A stretch of DNA of 40,002 nucleotides from Deltaproteobacteria bacterium (GTDB taxonomy: Bacteria > Myxococcota_A > UBA9160 > SMWR01): positions 1 through 40,002 of the forward strand of contig PBYF01000101.1 in the NCBI GenBank assembly GCA_002729515.1. The letters are read 5' to 3'. The notes below the pieces were generated by a model. The model did not search any database and had not been told where the DNA came from. It saw nothing but the letters and a program-made list of their open reading frames with translations. Position numbers and translations under genes: made by a program. Shown piece by piece: positions 1 through 7,981 of the stretch. The stretch's first letter is position 1; the number at the start of each line of letters is the position of its first letter.

Positions 1-231
1 AGGTCGGCTACGAGCTCGTCACCGGGAGCAACGGAAAGGAGTCTGCGGACAACATCCAGCTTCGGGACCAGTCAAGAAGGTCGGCTACGAGCTCGTCACC
101 GGGAGCAACGGAAAGGAGTCTGCGGACAACATCCAGCTTCGGGACCAGTCAAGAAGGTCGGCTACGAGCTCGTCGCTGGGAGCAGCGGAAAGGAGTCTGC
201 GGAAAACCGCCAGCTTCCACGGGTCAAGCCG
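1..231 (+). repeat. 77-bp tandem repeat, about three copies
   Basis: Copies begin at 1, 78 and 155. The first two are identical over 77 bases; the third diverges progressively after about 20 bases and fades out near 231. The first copy may be preceded by others beyond the left edge. Because 77 is not a multiple of three, each copy is read in a different frame by any one reading frame. The repeated unit encodes what looks like the C-terminal end of a cold-shock domain, so this appears to be a duplicated gene 3' end rather than a structural repeat. Confidence 0.9.
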
Positions 232-392
232 CCCTTCGGGCGGACCTGGGCACTGCCGGGCGGGCGAAACCGCGGGGGAAAGGGAGCAGATGCGACAGCG
301 GACCCGCAGCAGCGCCCACGCATCCGAGCAGCGCGGTCACGAGCGTGCGTCGGAACACCCATCGAGGTCGCGTTGATCCGGAGCAGCTCTAA
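1..392 (+). pseudogene. Cold-shock-domain protein, 3' end with duplicated tail (partial)
   Basis: Reading from base 3, the frame starts VGYELVTGSNGKESADNIQL, which resembles the last strand of CspA-type cold-shock domains (a V-x-F/Y-E-hydrophobic stretch, a G-x-x-G turn, then A-x-N-hydrophobic). Cold-shock proteins normally end a few residues later. Here the frame stays open to a TAA at 390-392, but only because the following 77-bp copies are read out of frame, giving a low-complexity Ser/Arg/Gly tail. The same peptide is encoded in frame 2 in the second copy (from base 80). The 5' end lies outside the window, so whether the gene is intact or damaged cannot be decided. The family assignment rests on about 20 residues and is tentative. 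Confidence 0.4.
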
Positions 393-421
393 CGGGTATC
401 TCCGATCAAGGTCAAATCGTT

Positions 422-1141
422 TCAGCTCTCGTCGCTTCGTCTGGACTGCACGATTCTCTGGCTCACCTGGATGCTCACCAAACGGGCGATGAAGATGGCG
501 ACGTAGAGCTGACCCATCACCGATTCCGTGCTGGTCAGCAAGCGTGCGATCGAGCTACGCGGCACGATATCTCCATAACCCAGAGTCGTCAGAGTCGTAA
601 AACTAAAGTAGAGCATGGTCGAAAGGCTGGGAAACTCTGGAGCGGACGACGAAAGCTCCGACAGGAATTTTCCATCCATGGTGTACGCGGCTGGGTTGGC
701 AATGCCGACGGCCTGGTGGAGAAACATGAAGGCCATGCCGATGAGCAGGTAGACATCGATCCCGCCTATGATGGTCTCCCTACTGACGTTTCTGTGCCCA
801 GCAACTGCCGCGGTAACCACCACCGCGGTGAACGCGAAGCAGGCCGCTGCACTGAGGAGACGGGAGACTTCGTCTTCTGTCACGCTGAAAACATCTGGAC
901 CGAGCCATGCAAAGAGAGCCGGGACTAGCAAGAAGAGCGCGATGATCAAAAAACCCCGACGTGCGGCTGCCGCATAAACGCCGGCAATCAGGATGGCGAA
1001 GAGCACCGCCACCTGGATCCAGCGGCCTCGAGGGAAACTGCTGATCACAGGGCTCATAGCCACGAAGACGACCTGGGTGATCAGAAGCCAGGCGAAGGGT
1101 CCTCTTTCAACATTGCTCTCCGAAGTCCGCTTTGTCGTCAT
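422..1141 (-). CDS. Potassium channel family membrane protein
   Basis: This is a 239-residue polytopic inner-membrane protein with about five hydrophobic helices before the pore. It carries the K+ selectivity filter TLGYGD at about residues 186-191, preceded by a typical pore helix (SFTTLTT) and followed by a final helix, which is the Ion_trans_2 architecture. It should conduct K+ and may set or sense membrane potential or osmotic state. No cytoplasmic RCK/TrkA-N domain follows; the C-terminus is a short charged tail. An ATG at 1141 was chosen over a GTG at 1198, because the extra 19 residues look non-coding and the hydrophobic region follows naturally from MTTKRTSES. No strong ribosome site is visible before either start. 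It stands alone, with noncoding or relic DNA on both sides. Confidence 0.85.
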   Translation of the reverse strand: MTTKRTSESNVERGPFAWLLITQVVFVAMSPVISSFPRGRWIQVAVLFAILIAGVYAAAARRGFLIIALFLLVPALFAWLGPDVFSVTEDEVSRLLSAAACFAFTAVVVTAAVAGHRNVSRETIIGGIDVYLLIGMAFMFLHQAVGIANPAAYTMDGKFLSELSSSAPEFPSLSTMLYFSFTTLTTLGYGDIVPRSSIARLLTSTESVMGQLYVAIFIARLVSIQVSQRIVQSRRSDES

Positions 1142-1479
1142 CGCCCCGCATTCTAGAGGTTGGGCGCACCGGAAGCCCACCGCCACCAAGTCGCGCACAC
1201 TTCTCCGCGAAGCCCTCCTCTATGGGCAACAATTTCTCGGGCTGGGGTGCGAACGGGCACAACCAGTTCTGCTCGATCTCGAATGAAAACGAGGCGCTCA
1301 CCGGGAGCAGGGACAATCTCCACCCCGCGTCGAACTCCGGTTTCACTGCATTCCACATAAACGCTACGGGGAGCCGCCTCCGGCTGTACGGCTTGGTCTT
1401 CCCCCGGCCGTCACGACCTTCCAGATCGGCCAGGTTCGCACGACTTTGGCTACCATCTGCCCTGCGTGACCCGGCAGCT

Positions 1480-1680
1480 CTTCCGAAAGAGTTCGGACGA
1501 GCGGCCGTCCACGCAGGCTCGGTCTATTATGGGCCCGAGCAGCAGGCTTTGCGTTCAGTGGACTCGAAGCTCATCCACTATGTCGATGGAGATTTCAAAG
1601 CGGAATTCTACGATCTCGAAGACGATCCCGATGAGCAAAACTGGGTCTCGAGGGGGGGGGCGGCTCCTGGTCTAGAGAGC
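1480..1680 (+). pseudogene. Sulfatase C-terminal relic
   Basis: In frame 1 the translation contains YYGPEQQALRSVDSKLIHY followed by EFYDLEDDPDEQN. This is the C-terminal signature of formylglycine-dependent sulfatases (ALR...KLI, then LYDLE-DP-EQ-N). The catalytic N-terminal two thirds, with the C-x-P-S-R motif, is absent: the upstream 300 bases encode nothing sulfatase-like in any frame. A run of nine G at 1652-1660 lies directly after the conserved DPDEQN part, and reading beyond it is not recognisable. I interpret it as the surviving tail of a deleted gene. The rest of the 1142-1789 gap shows no other gene. Confidence 0.55.
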
Positions 1681-1789
1681 CGGGGACACGGTTGCAGCCG
1701 CGCTTTCCCGACCGTCCGATTCGCCCCGACGGATCCAGCCCGGAACGGAAGCACGCGCCAGCACCGGACACGAGAGAGGAAGGCCCGAC

Positions 1790-3748
1790 ATGGGTGCCAC
1801 CACTACGCCGCTCGGCCCGTCCGCCCAAAAGCCCAACGCCCGTGTGACATTCCAGCGCATGGTCCGCTACGCAGCGCCCTACTTCGGCGTCGTGGTGGCC
1901 GCGATGCTGTGTACGTTGGTGTTTTCCGGAGCTCGCTACGGCCGCGCCTACCTGATGAAGCCCCTGATCGACGACGTGATGCTTCCCTACCAGCAAGTGG
2001 CATCGAGCAACATCGACTGGCTCCCGGGGTTCAGCGACCCCGCTTCCATCTCCATCACCCCCCGCACCAATACCAGCGCAGAAACTGAATCCAGCGACGA
2101 GACCATAACCGAGGCGAAGCGCACCGAGATACTCGGAAAAGTATCTCAGAGCTTTCGCTGGGTGATGCTCGCAGGGCTGATCATCATCATCGTAATGCCT
2201 CTGGGCCACTTCGGTCGCACGTATCTGGTTGCCTATGCGCTGGGACGCATCGGACTCGACATCCAGAAACAATTGGCCTCGAAATTGCTAATGCTCCCCC
2301 TCGCGTACCATCGCAAGACCAGCAGTGGAGACACCCTGACACGCGCGCTGCGAGACGCAGAAAACAGTCAGAGGAGCCTCACTTTCCTGCTGTCGGAGCT
2401 GCTGCCTTCGACCATCATGATCGCGATGGGGACAGTGGCCCTGATCTACATCTCCTGGCAGTTGACAATCATCGCAATACTCGTAATTCCCGTGGCCATG
2501 TCAGTGATGTTTTTCTTCGGCGGAAAGATCCAGGACAAATCCCGCCGCCGCCAAGAACAGCTCGGGGAAGTGACACAACGGCTCGTCTCGATTCTTTCCG
2601 GCATCAAGGTCATCAAGGCGTTCCGCGGCGAAGACCTCGAGGAGCGCGCCTTCCGCACTGAAGCCCGCAAGCTCTTCTACCGCAACATGAAGGTCGTGAA
2701 GCATCGAGTGGTTTCTGCCAGTATCGTTGAGTTCCTGAACTCGGGCTTCTCCATTTCAATAATCATCCTGGGCGTGACTCTGGTCCTTCTGAGCCAATGG
2801 GGCCTTACCAGTGGCGATGTAGCGGCCTTCGCCCTCGCCCTGGGTACCATTTACCGACCCGTGAAGCTCATGGCGCGCAACTGGGCAGAGATGGCCGACG
2901 CCCTGGCATCCGCCGAACGATTCCTCGTGCTCCTCGACACCCCGGAAGAAACCGCCGATCCCCCCAACGCAATTCAGATCGACGGCGTGCACGAGAGCAT
3001 CCGGATGGAGAACGTGACATTCTCCTACGGGCGCGAACGCGTACTCCAAAATGTTTCGCTCGAAGCCAGACCGGGAGAAGTGGTTGCGATCGTCGGTCGC
3101 ACCGGTGAGGGCAAGACGACGTTGGTGGACCTGCTGCTCCGCTTCCAGGAACCCGACGAGGGCAGCATCCGAATCGACGGAGTGGAACTCCGGGAGATTT
3201 CGCGGGATTCACTCCTCCGCCAGATCGCAGTAGTGACCCAGGAGCCCTTCCTCTTCGATACGACCATATTCCACAACATCAAATATGGGCGGCCCGACGC
3301 CACCGACCTCGAAGTCCTAGCGGCGGCCGCGGCCGCGCATGTCGACGAGTTCGTCGAGCAACTTCCCAGTGGCTACGAGACTGAAGTCGGAGAGTTCGGC
3401 CTAAAACTCTCGGGCGGCCAGCGACAGCGAATCACGATTGCTCGTGCGCTGCTCAAGAACCCCGCGATCCTGATCTGTGACGAAGCCACTTCCTCCCTGG
3501 ACGCCAAAACCGAGCGCACGGTTCAGGAGGCCATCGAATCGCTGCGCCAAAGCCGTACCGTTTTCATAGTCGCACACCGGCTGTCGACGATTCGGCGGGC
3601 CGACCAGATCGTTGTGCTCGAGAATGGAACCGTCGTACGCTCCGGCTCGCACGACGAACTGATGGCTGAGGGGGGCATCTACGAGGAACTGATGAACCTC
3701 CAGCTCGAAGCACGCAACGAATCGGACACCTCGTCCGAGTTGGCCTGA
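1790..3748 (+). CDS. MsbA-like ABC exporter (fused permease-ATPase)
   Basis: The protein has 652 residues and is a half-transporter with N-terminal membrane helices (about 25-350) fused to an ATPase domain. The ATPase shows Walker A GRTGEGKTT (436-444), a Q-loop Gln at 484, signature LSGGQRQR (540-547), Walker B ILICDE (560-565) and switch His 596 (VAHRLST). By family it would dimerise and flip lipid A core or another amphipathic lipid across the inner membrane. A polar insertion of about 45 residues (72-115, rich in S, T and E) lies between the first two helices, where MsbA has a short periplasmic loop. The ATG at 1790 follows a good ribosome site (GAGAGGAAGG). It converges on a lysophospholipid acyltransferase gene, consistent with envelope lipid metabolism, but substrate is inferred only from family. 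Confidence 0.9.
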   Translation: MGATTTPLGPSAQKPNARVTFQRMVRYAAPYFGVVVAAMLCTLVFSGARYGRAYLMKPLIDDVMLPYQQVASSNIDWLPGFSDPASISITPRTNTSAETESSDETITEAKRTEILGKVSQSFRWVMLAGLIIIIVMPLGHFGRTYLVAYALGRIGLDIQKQLASKLLMLPLAYHRKTSSGDTLTRALRDAENSQRSLTFLLSELLPSTIMIAMGTVALIYISWQLTIIAILVIPVAMSVMFFFGGKIQDKSRRRQEQLGEVTQRLVSILSGIKVIKAFRGEDLEERAFRTEARKLFYRNMKVVKHRVVSASIVEFLNSGFSISIIILGVTLVLLSQWGLTSGDVAAFALALGTIYRPVKLMARNWAEMADALASAERFLVLLDTPEETADPPNAIQIDGVHESIRMENVTFSYGRERVLQNVSLEARPGEVVAIVGRTGEGKTTLVDLLLRFQEPDEGSIRIDGVELREISRDSLLRQIAVVTQEPFLFDTTIFHNIKYGRPDATDLEVLAAAAAAHVDEFVEQLPSGYETEVGEFGLKLSGGQRQRITIARALLKNPAILICDEATSSLDAKTERTVQEAIESLRQSRTVFIVAHRLSTIRRADQIVVLENGTVVRSGSHDELMAEGGIYEELMNLQLEARNESDTSSELA

Positions 3749-3894
3749 ACCACTCGACCCCCGGCGAATTCCACCCCGAAGAAGCCGCACAGCTCCCCAG
3801 CGCTCGCGGGCAGATGGAGCCCTTCCGCGCGCGCAGTCGACGGCTCTTCCCGACATCGATGAAGCCGGCCGTCGGCCCACTCGCCGCGCTGGAC

Positions 3895-4659
3895 CTAAGC
3901 GTTCGCGCTCTCGGCTTCCCGCCATCGCTCGAGAGTCATCTCGATCCCGCGGCGTGCCTGCTCGACGAGCGCCTTCGGGTCTTCGTCCGGGTGTCGCTTG
4001 ATCGGATCACCGATCCACACGCGAAGCCGCGTGCCAAACGGCATGGGAAGTAGACTGTGGCGCAAGAGTTTCCACGAGTTGTCGACTGCAAAGGGGACCA
4101 CCGGAAGGTTCGGTGCCGCACGCAGAAGCTCGAGTACACCGGTCATCTTGAAGGGTTGGAGCACGCCCGCGCGTGCGCGGGTTCCCTCGGGATAGATGAG
4201 AGCCGAGACGCCCCTTCGTTGAGCGTACTCTCCAAGTTTTCGAATTGCCTTCGTCGCCTGGTCGCGGTCCGAGCGTTCGATGAGTGCATTGCCACCTCGG
4301 CGAAGATTGTAGGAGATGGACGGCAACCAGCGGGCGAGCGATTTCTTCGAGACGTATTTTGGGAAGTTCGAGAAGAGCAACGAGCCGGCAAAGGGAATGT
4401 CAAACATGCTCTGGTGATTGGAAACGATGATGTAGGGCGTGTTCTTCTCCACCGCCGGTGAGCGCTCTACCGAGAGCCGAGCTCCGCTCACGTAGAGGGA
4501 ACGCACGAGCCATACCTGCAGCCAGCCCGCGGCGATCTCTTGCGGGCGCTGGCCGAAGAGGCGTGCCACGCGCTGTATGGGATCGAAGACCAGGAGCACC
4601 ACGACAAACGAGAGGACGAATGGCAGGGTAATCGCCCAGTCGACGGCGCGTTTCACCAC
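3895..4659 (-). CDS. plsC: 1-acyl-sn-glycerol-3-phosphate acyltransferase (PlsC-like)
   Basis: The enzyme transfers an acyl chain to the sn-2 position of lysophosphatidic acid (or a related lysolipid) at the inner membrane. A hydrophobic N-terminal helix (about residues 5-25) anchors it. The catalytic motif NHQSMFD (81-87, H-x4-D) and the substrate-binding motif YPEGTR (156-161) are both intact, and the length of 254 residues is normal. A GTG at 4659 was chosen because the anchor helix follows directly. A GTG at 4734 would add 25 residues that look non-coding, and neither has a strong ribosome site. The protein could equally acylate another lysophospholipid, since this family is often duplicated in lipid-rich bacteria. 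Its 3' end faces the end of the MsbA-like exporter gene. Confidence 0.88.
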   Translation of the reverse strand: MVKRAVDWAITLPFVLSFVVVLLVFDPIQRVARLFGQRPQEIAAGWLQVWLVRSLYVSGARLSVERSPAVEKNTPYIIVSNHQSMFDIPFAGSLLFSNFPKYVSKKSLARWLPSISYNLRRGGNALIERSDRDQATKAIRKLGEYAQRRGVSALIYPEGTRARAGVLQPFKMTGVLELLRAAPNLPVVPFAVDNSWKLLRHSLLPMPFGTRLRVWIGDPIKRHPDEDPKALVEQARRGIEMTLERWREAESANA

Positions 4660-4826
4660 ACTTCTAGTGTGACATACGAGAACCGGATTAGTCAGCCGTA
4701 GCCCGGGGAATGCTCGGCTCGACGGCCCTGGCACGATGCCCTCGCTTCACGCCCGGGTATGAGACCGAACGCCCGATTTGGCACCCCGCAAACGCCTCGA
4801 ATCGCGGCATGAGGGGAAATCCGCCT

Positions 4827-5070
4827 CTACATCGTGGCCAGCACCAGAGCGTCGATCCCGTCGATCTCTTTCAGGCCCACATCGGCGGTCAAGAGCGCCT
4901 GAAAAACTCATGCGAGCATATCGTCAGGCCAACCGGGAACCCAATCGCCCATCGGCGCTGCACCCGGCGAGTAGACGCGACCGATGACCCGGTGCCGGGG
5001 CACAAGGAAACATTCCGGAAAGGTCGTCGAATCCAGAACACCGACACGCCGGTCCCAAGATCGATCTGAC
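4827..5070 (-). pseudogene. Unidentified gene relic with an in-frame TGA
   Basis: On the minus strand one frame reads as plausible protein: ECFLVPRHRVIGRVYSPG, GDWVPGWPDDMLA, then a TGA at 4910-4908, and then in the same frame ALLTADVGLKEIDGIDALVL and a TAG at 4829-4827. Both halves have sensible amphipathic composition, which suggests one former protein interrupted by a single stop codon. I do not recognise the family. No start codon with a ribosome site is visible, and the 5' part would run into the adjacent glycosyltransferase gene, so it is probably 5'-deleted. It occupies most of the gap from 4660 to 5076. Confidence 0.35.
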
Positions 5071-5076
5071 GATCCG

Positions 5077-6093
5077 CTATGACGACGCCGTGGACTCGTC
5101 GTCGAAGATGTAGCGAAGCATCTGGCTGAGTCGCGTGGGGTACAAGTGGTCGCGCTGTGCACGCTCGTGACAGGCGTCAGCGATGGAACGCCGCTCGTCT
5201 TCGTGAGCGAGATAGTAGTCCACCTTCTCCTTGAGCTCATCACGGCCCTGAAAGGTGACAATCTCCTTGCCCGGCTCGAACACCTCGTGGATGTTGGGAC
5301 GGTGGTCCACGATCACGAATCCTCCGCACGCCGCCGCCTCGAACAGGCGCAGGTTGCAACCGAGCAGCTCGGCGTAGTGCATCGCATTGAATACGATCTT
5401 GGCGGCACCGTACGCCTTCGCCTTTTCCTCACGCGCCACATAACGCCTCGGGTAAATTTTGCGCACGGGTGAGTTCATCCAATCTGGGCTGTAATCTCCC
5501 CAAATCTTGATGTCGTAATCGAGAAAGGGCTCCATCAACAGCGCACGGTACCAGTAGAGATTCCCTGCGACCGTCATATCGCATCCGTAGAGATCCCGAT
5601 CCGCAGCGCTGAGCGGCATGCGCCGGTGCCATTTGGGGTTGGCGGCCTGTGGCGGGAAGAAACACTTCTTTCCGAGTTTCTCGCGGACGAAGTCGACGAT
5701 GTACTGGTCCTTGAAGAACATCACATCGTAGTCACTCGCGAGGTTGTACTGGCGAAAGAATCCCGTGAGGGCATCGCTCATCCAATGAGCGATGCGTGCC
5801 CGCGGCACCTCCTGTCGCAACTTGCGGATCACGTTGGGGTGCGGCTGATTGAGACACAACACGAGGTCGGGCTGGAGATCGGCGGCGGCCCGGACCAGCG
5901 TCAGCTGTGCCTTCTGCTCCACCTGCGGCAGCAGCGTCGCGAGCATCTCGGCAAAGCGCCCCATGCGCCCGTAACCCATCTGCTTGAAGAAGTCGGCTGT
6001 GTGGGTCACATCGTGGCCAAGCTCCTGAAAGCCACACCCCACGTTCTCAGCAAATGAATCGGGGAAGACCTCACCGGACAACAGAATCCGCAT
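5077..6093 (-). CDS. CgeB-type glycosyltransferase family protein
   Basis: This is a 338-residue soluble protein with GT-B architecture. The N-terminal half starts MRILLSGEVFPDSF and contains PDLVLCLNQPHP (a DUF3880-like region). The C-terminal half has YGAAKIVFNAMHY, LRLFEAAACGGFVI and HEVFEPGKEIVTF, which is the Glyco_trans_1_2/CgeB pattern of glutamate-containing sugar-nucleotide site followed by a glycine turn. It probably transfers a sugar to a surface polysaccharide or a protein. Its ATG at 6093 overlaps the TGA of an upstream glycosyltransferase tail (TGATG), so the two were once translationally coupled. No SD-like sequence other than the coupling site is evident. Acceptor and donor cannot be told from sequence. 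Confidence 0.82.
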   Translation of the reverse strand: MRILLSGEVFPDSFAENVGCGFQELGHDVTHTADFFKQMGYGRMGRFAEMLATLLPQVEQKAQLTLVRAAADLQPDLVLCLNQPHPNVIRKLRQEVPRARIAHWMSDALTGFFRQYNLASDYDVMFFKDQYIVDFVREKLGKKCFFPPQAANPKWHRRMPLSAADRDLYGCDMTVAGNLYWYRALLMEPFLDYDIKIWGDYSPDWMNSPVRKIYPRRYVAREEKAKAYGAAKIVFNAMHYAELLGCNLRLFEAAACGGFVIVDHRPNIHEVFEPGKEIVTFQGRDELKEKVDYYLAHEDERRSIADACHERAQRDHLYPTRLSQMLRYIFDDESTASS

Positions 6094-6242
6094 CAGGCGC
6101 TTCCTCCACTTCCGATGGCTGTGTCGGTGAGGCGACGCACAAGCTGGCTGTATTTTTCAAATGAGAAGTGGTCCCGCGTAGCGGCGACCTCGCGCATCTC
6201 TTTGCGCACCCCGAAGATCGCGTGGCTCAACCCGCGCCCCCC
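6093..6242 (-). pseudogene. C-terminal relic of a second glycosyltransferase
   Basis: Immediately upstream of the CgeB-type gene, in a frame ending with TGA at 6095-6093, the translation MREVAATRDHFSFEKYSQLV followed by RRLTDTAI resembles the extreme C-terminus of GT4/GT1 glycosyltransferases (helix, H-FS-x-E, final helix). Upstream of about 6240 the frame degenerates into Cys/Arg/Gly-rich sequence with no glycosyltransferase features, so the body of the gene is gone. The overlapping TGATG junction shows that it formed an operon with the downstream gene. The rest of the 6243-6761 gap has nothing I recognise. Confidence 0.5.
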
Positions 6243-6761
6243 CCAAAAAACCGAGATGGTGGGCATTCTAGCAATCGGAGAGAGCTCCAGGGGCAGCCCC
6301 CGGAAGCAACTCCGCGCCACTGCTAGCCGCATGCTGGACTTCGCTCCTCCCCTTTCCCGCGCGCATCCCGATGCGGAGACTCCCAAGCCACCTCGGCACG
6401 CCGGTGATCGGCATGGACGAGACGTCACTCGACCGCCTCCAGCGAGCGCGTTCGTCACCAGGGTCTCCGAATAGCCGCAGTGGCTTCGGACCTGCTCGCC
6501 TTGATTTTGACATAGCGTGCACCCTTTCACTCCAGAGTCCATCCCGGCCCTTCTGCGAACATTGAAAATTGGAATTCTCCCGGGACGCGAGCCACGTGTC
6601 CTTGCCCGAGCCGGGAACTCTCACCGATTGATGGTTGACAAACCCTCTGTTTCTCCTTCATACGGAGATTGCGGCTCGGAACCCCCATCAGACTAGAGCC
6701 TCCTACGAGGCAGGTGGAGCAGTGGGCTCCAGCCGTCAGAGAACGACAGCCCCAGACATGG

Positions 6762-7970
6762 ATGGACGCGATGCACCCCCTAGACATTATCCGTTCGACT
6801 GGAGTTCGCGTGCTCATGGCGAGCCTCGGGCTCTTGGTCCTGATACCGCCAGCCTGGGCAGCTGACAGCGGTTCAAAGCCTCTCAGCACCGAGCAGCTGG
6901 ACCAGCTGGTCGCACCCATCGCCCTGTACCCCGATTCACTCGTGGCGCAGGTGCTGATGGCGTCCACGTACCCGCTCGAAGTCGTCGAGGCGGCACGCTG
7001 GGCCAAGTCGAACCCCGACCTCAAAGGCAAGGCGCTGCAGGATGCGCTCGAAAAACAGAATTGGGACGCCAGCGTCAAATCGCTCACCGCATTTCCGCAG
7101 ACGCTAGAAATGATGAACACAAAGCTCGACTGGACAACCCAATTGGGGGACGCCTTCCTGGCTCAACAATCCGAAGTCATGAACGCTGTCCAGATTCTGC
7201 GGCAACGTGCCAAGGACGCTGGGAATCTCGACAGCAATGAACAGCAGACCGTCCAGGTCGAAAACAAACCGACGGGGACCCAGTCGCAGACGATCATCAT
7301 CGAGCCCGCGAACCCGGAAATCGTTTACGTCCCTACGTACAACCCGACCATGGTTTACGGTCCGTGGCCCTACCCCGCGTACCGCCCCTTTTATTGGTAC
7401 CCACCGGGCTACGCATTCGCGTCTTCGGCAATCTCGTTCGGAGTCGGAATGGCTGTGGGTGCTGCTTTGTGGGGCGGATGCAACTGGGGCCATTCCGATG
7501 TGAACGTCAACATCAACAAGTACAACAACTTCAACAAGACAAACATCAAGAACTCGACCTGGCGGCACGACAACACCCACCGGCGCGGCGCCGGCTACAG
7601 AGACAGGAAGACCCAGAACAAGTACGGCGGAAATTCGAGCAGGAACCAGAAAGCCCGGGACTCGTTCAGGGGACGTGCAGAACAGGGACGGAAGCAAATT
7701 GCGCGGGGTAGTGCCGACAAGTTCAAGGGAATGAAACCCCAGGCCGGCGGGGGCGTTGGCGGCAATCGATCCGAAGCGCTTCGGAACGCACAAAGCCGCC
7801 GCGGCAGCGGCGCTTTCTCAGGCGTCGGCAACGGGCACAACTCCCGCCGCAACGGCGATCGCGGGCGCGCGAGCCGCGGCGGATTCGGTGGTGGCGGCGG
7901 CTGGGGAGGAGGCCGCGGGGGTGGGGGGCGCGGAGGCGGCCGACACTTCGGCGGCGGACGGCGACGATGA
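6762..7970 (+). CDS. Secreted DUF3300 protein with Gly/Arg-rich tail
   Basis: The precursor has about 402 residues, with an N-terminal signal sequence (VRVLMASLGLLVL...AWA) and predicted cleavage before ADSG. The DUF3300 domain follows: QLDQLVAPIALYPDSLVAQV, an AARWAKSNP segment, AFPQTLEMM and EIVYVPTYNP. After about residue 250 comes a hydrophobic glycine patch, an Asn-rich stretch, and then about 100 residues rich in R, G, N and S ending GGGRHFGGGRRR. The family is of unknown function and found in the envelope; the basic glycine-rich tail could bind polyanions (inference). ATG 6762 was chosen because it gives a normal signal peptide; a TTG at 6669 would prepend 31 unlikely residues. It overlaps the ATG at 7967 of the next frame and is followed within 15 bases by a DUF2950 gene, a common pairing. 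Confidence 0.87.
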   Translation: MDAMHPLDIIRSTGVRVLMASLGLLVLIPPAWAADSGSKPLSTEQLDQLVAPIALYPDSLVAQVLMASTYPLEVVEAARWAKSNPDLKGKALQDALEKQNWDASVKSLTAFPQTLEMMNTKLDWTTQLGDAFLAQQSEVMNAVQILRQRAKDAGNLDSNEQQTVQVENKPTGTQSQTIIIEPANPEIVYVPTYNPTMVYGPWPYPAYRPFYWYPPGYAFASSAISFGVGMAVGAALWGGCNWGHSDVNVNINKYNNFNKTNIKNSTWRHDNTHRRGAGYRDRKTQNKYGGNSSRNQKARDSFRGRAEQGRKQIARGSADKFKGMKPQAGGGVGGNRSEALRNAQSRRGSGAFSGVGNGHNSRRNGDRGRASRGGFGGGGGWGGGRGGGGRGGGRHFGGGRRR

Positions 7971-7981
7971 AAGGAGCCAAG

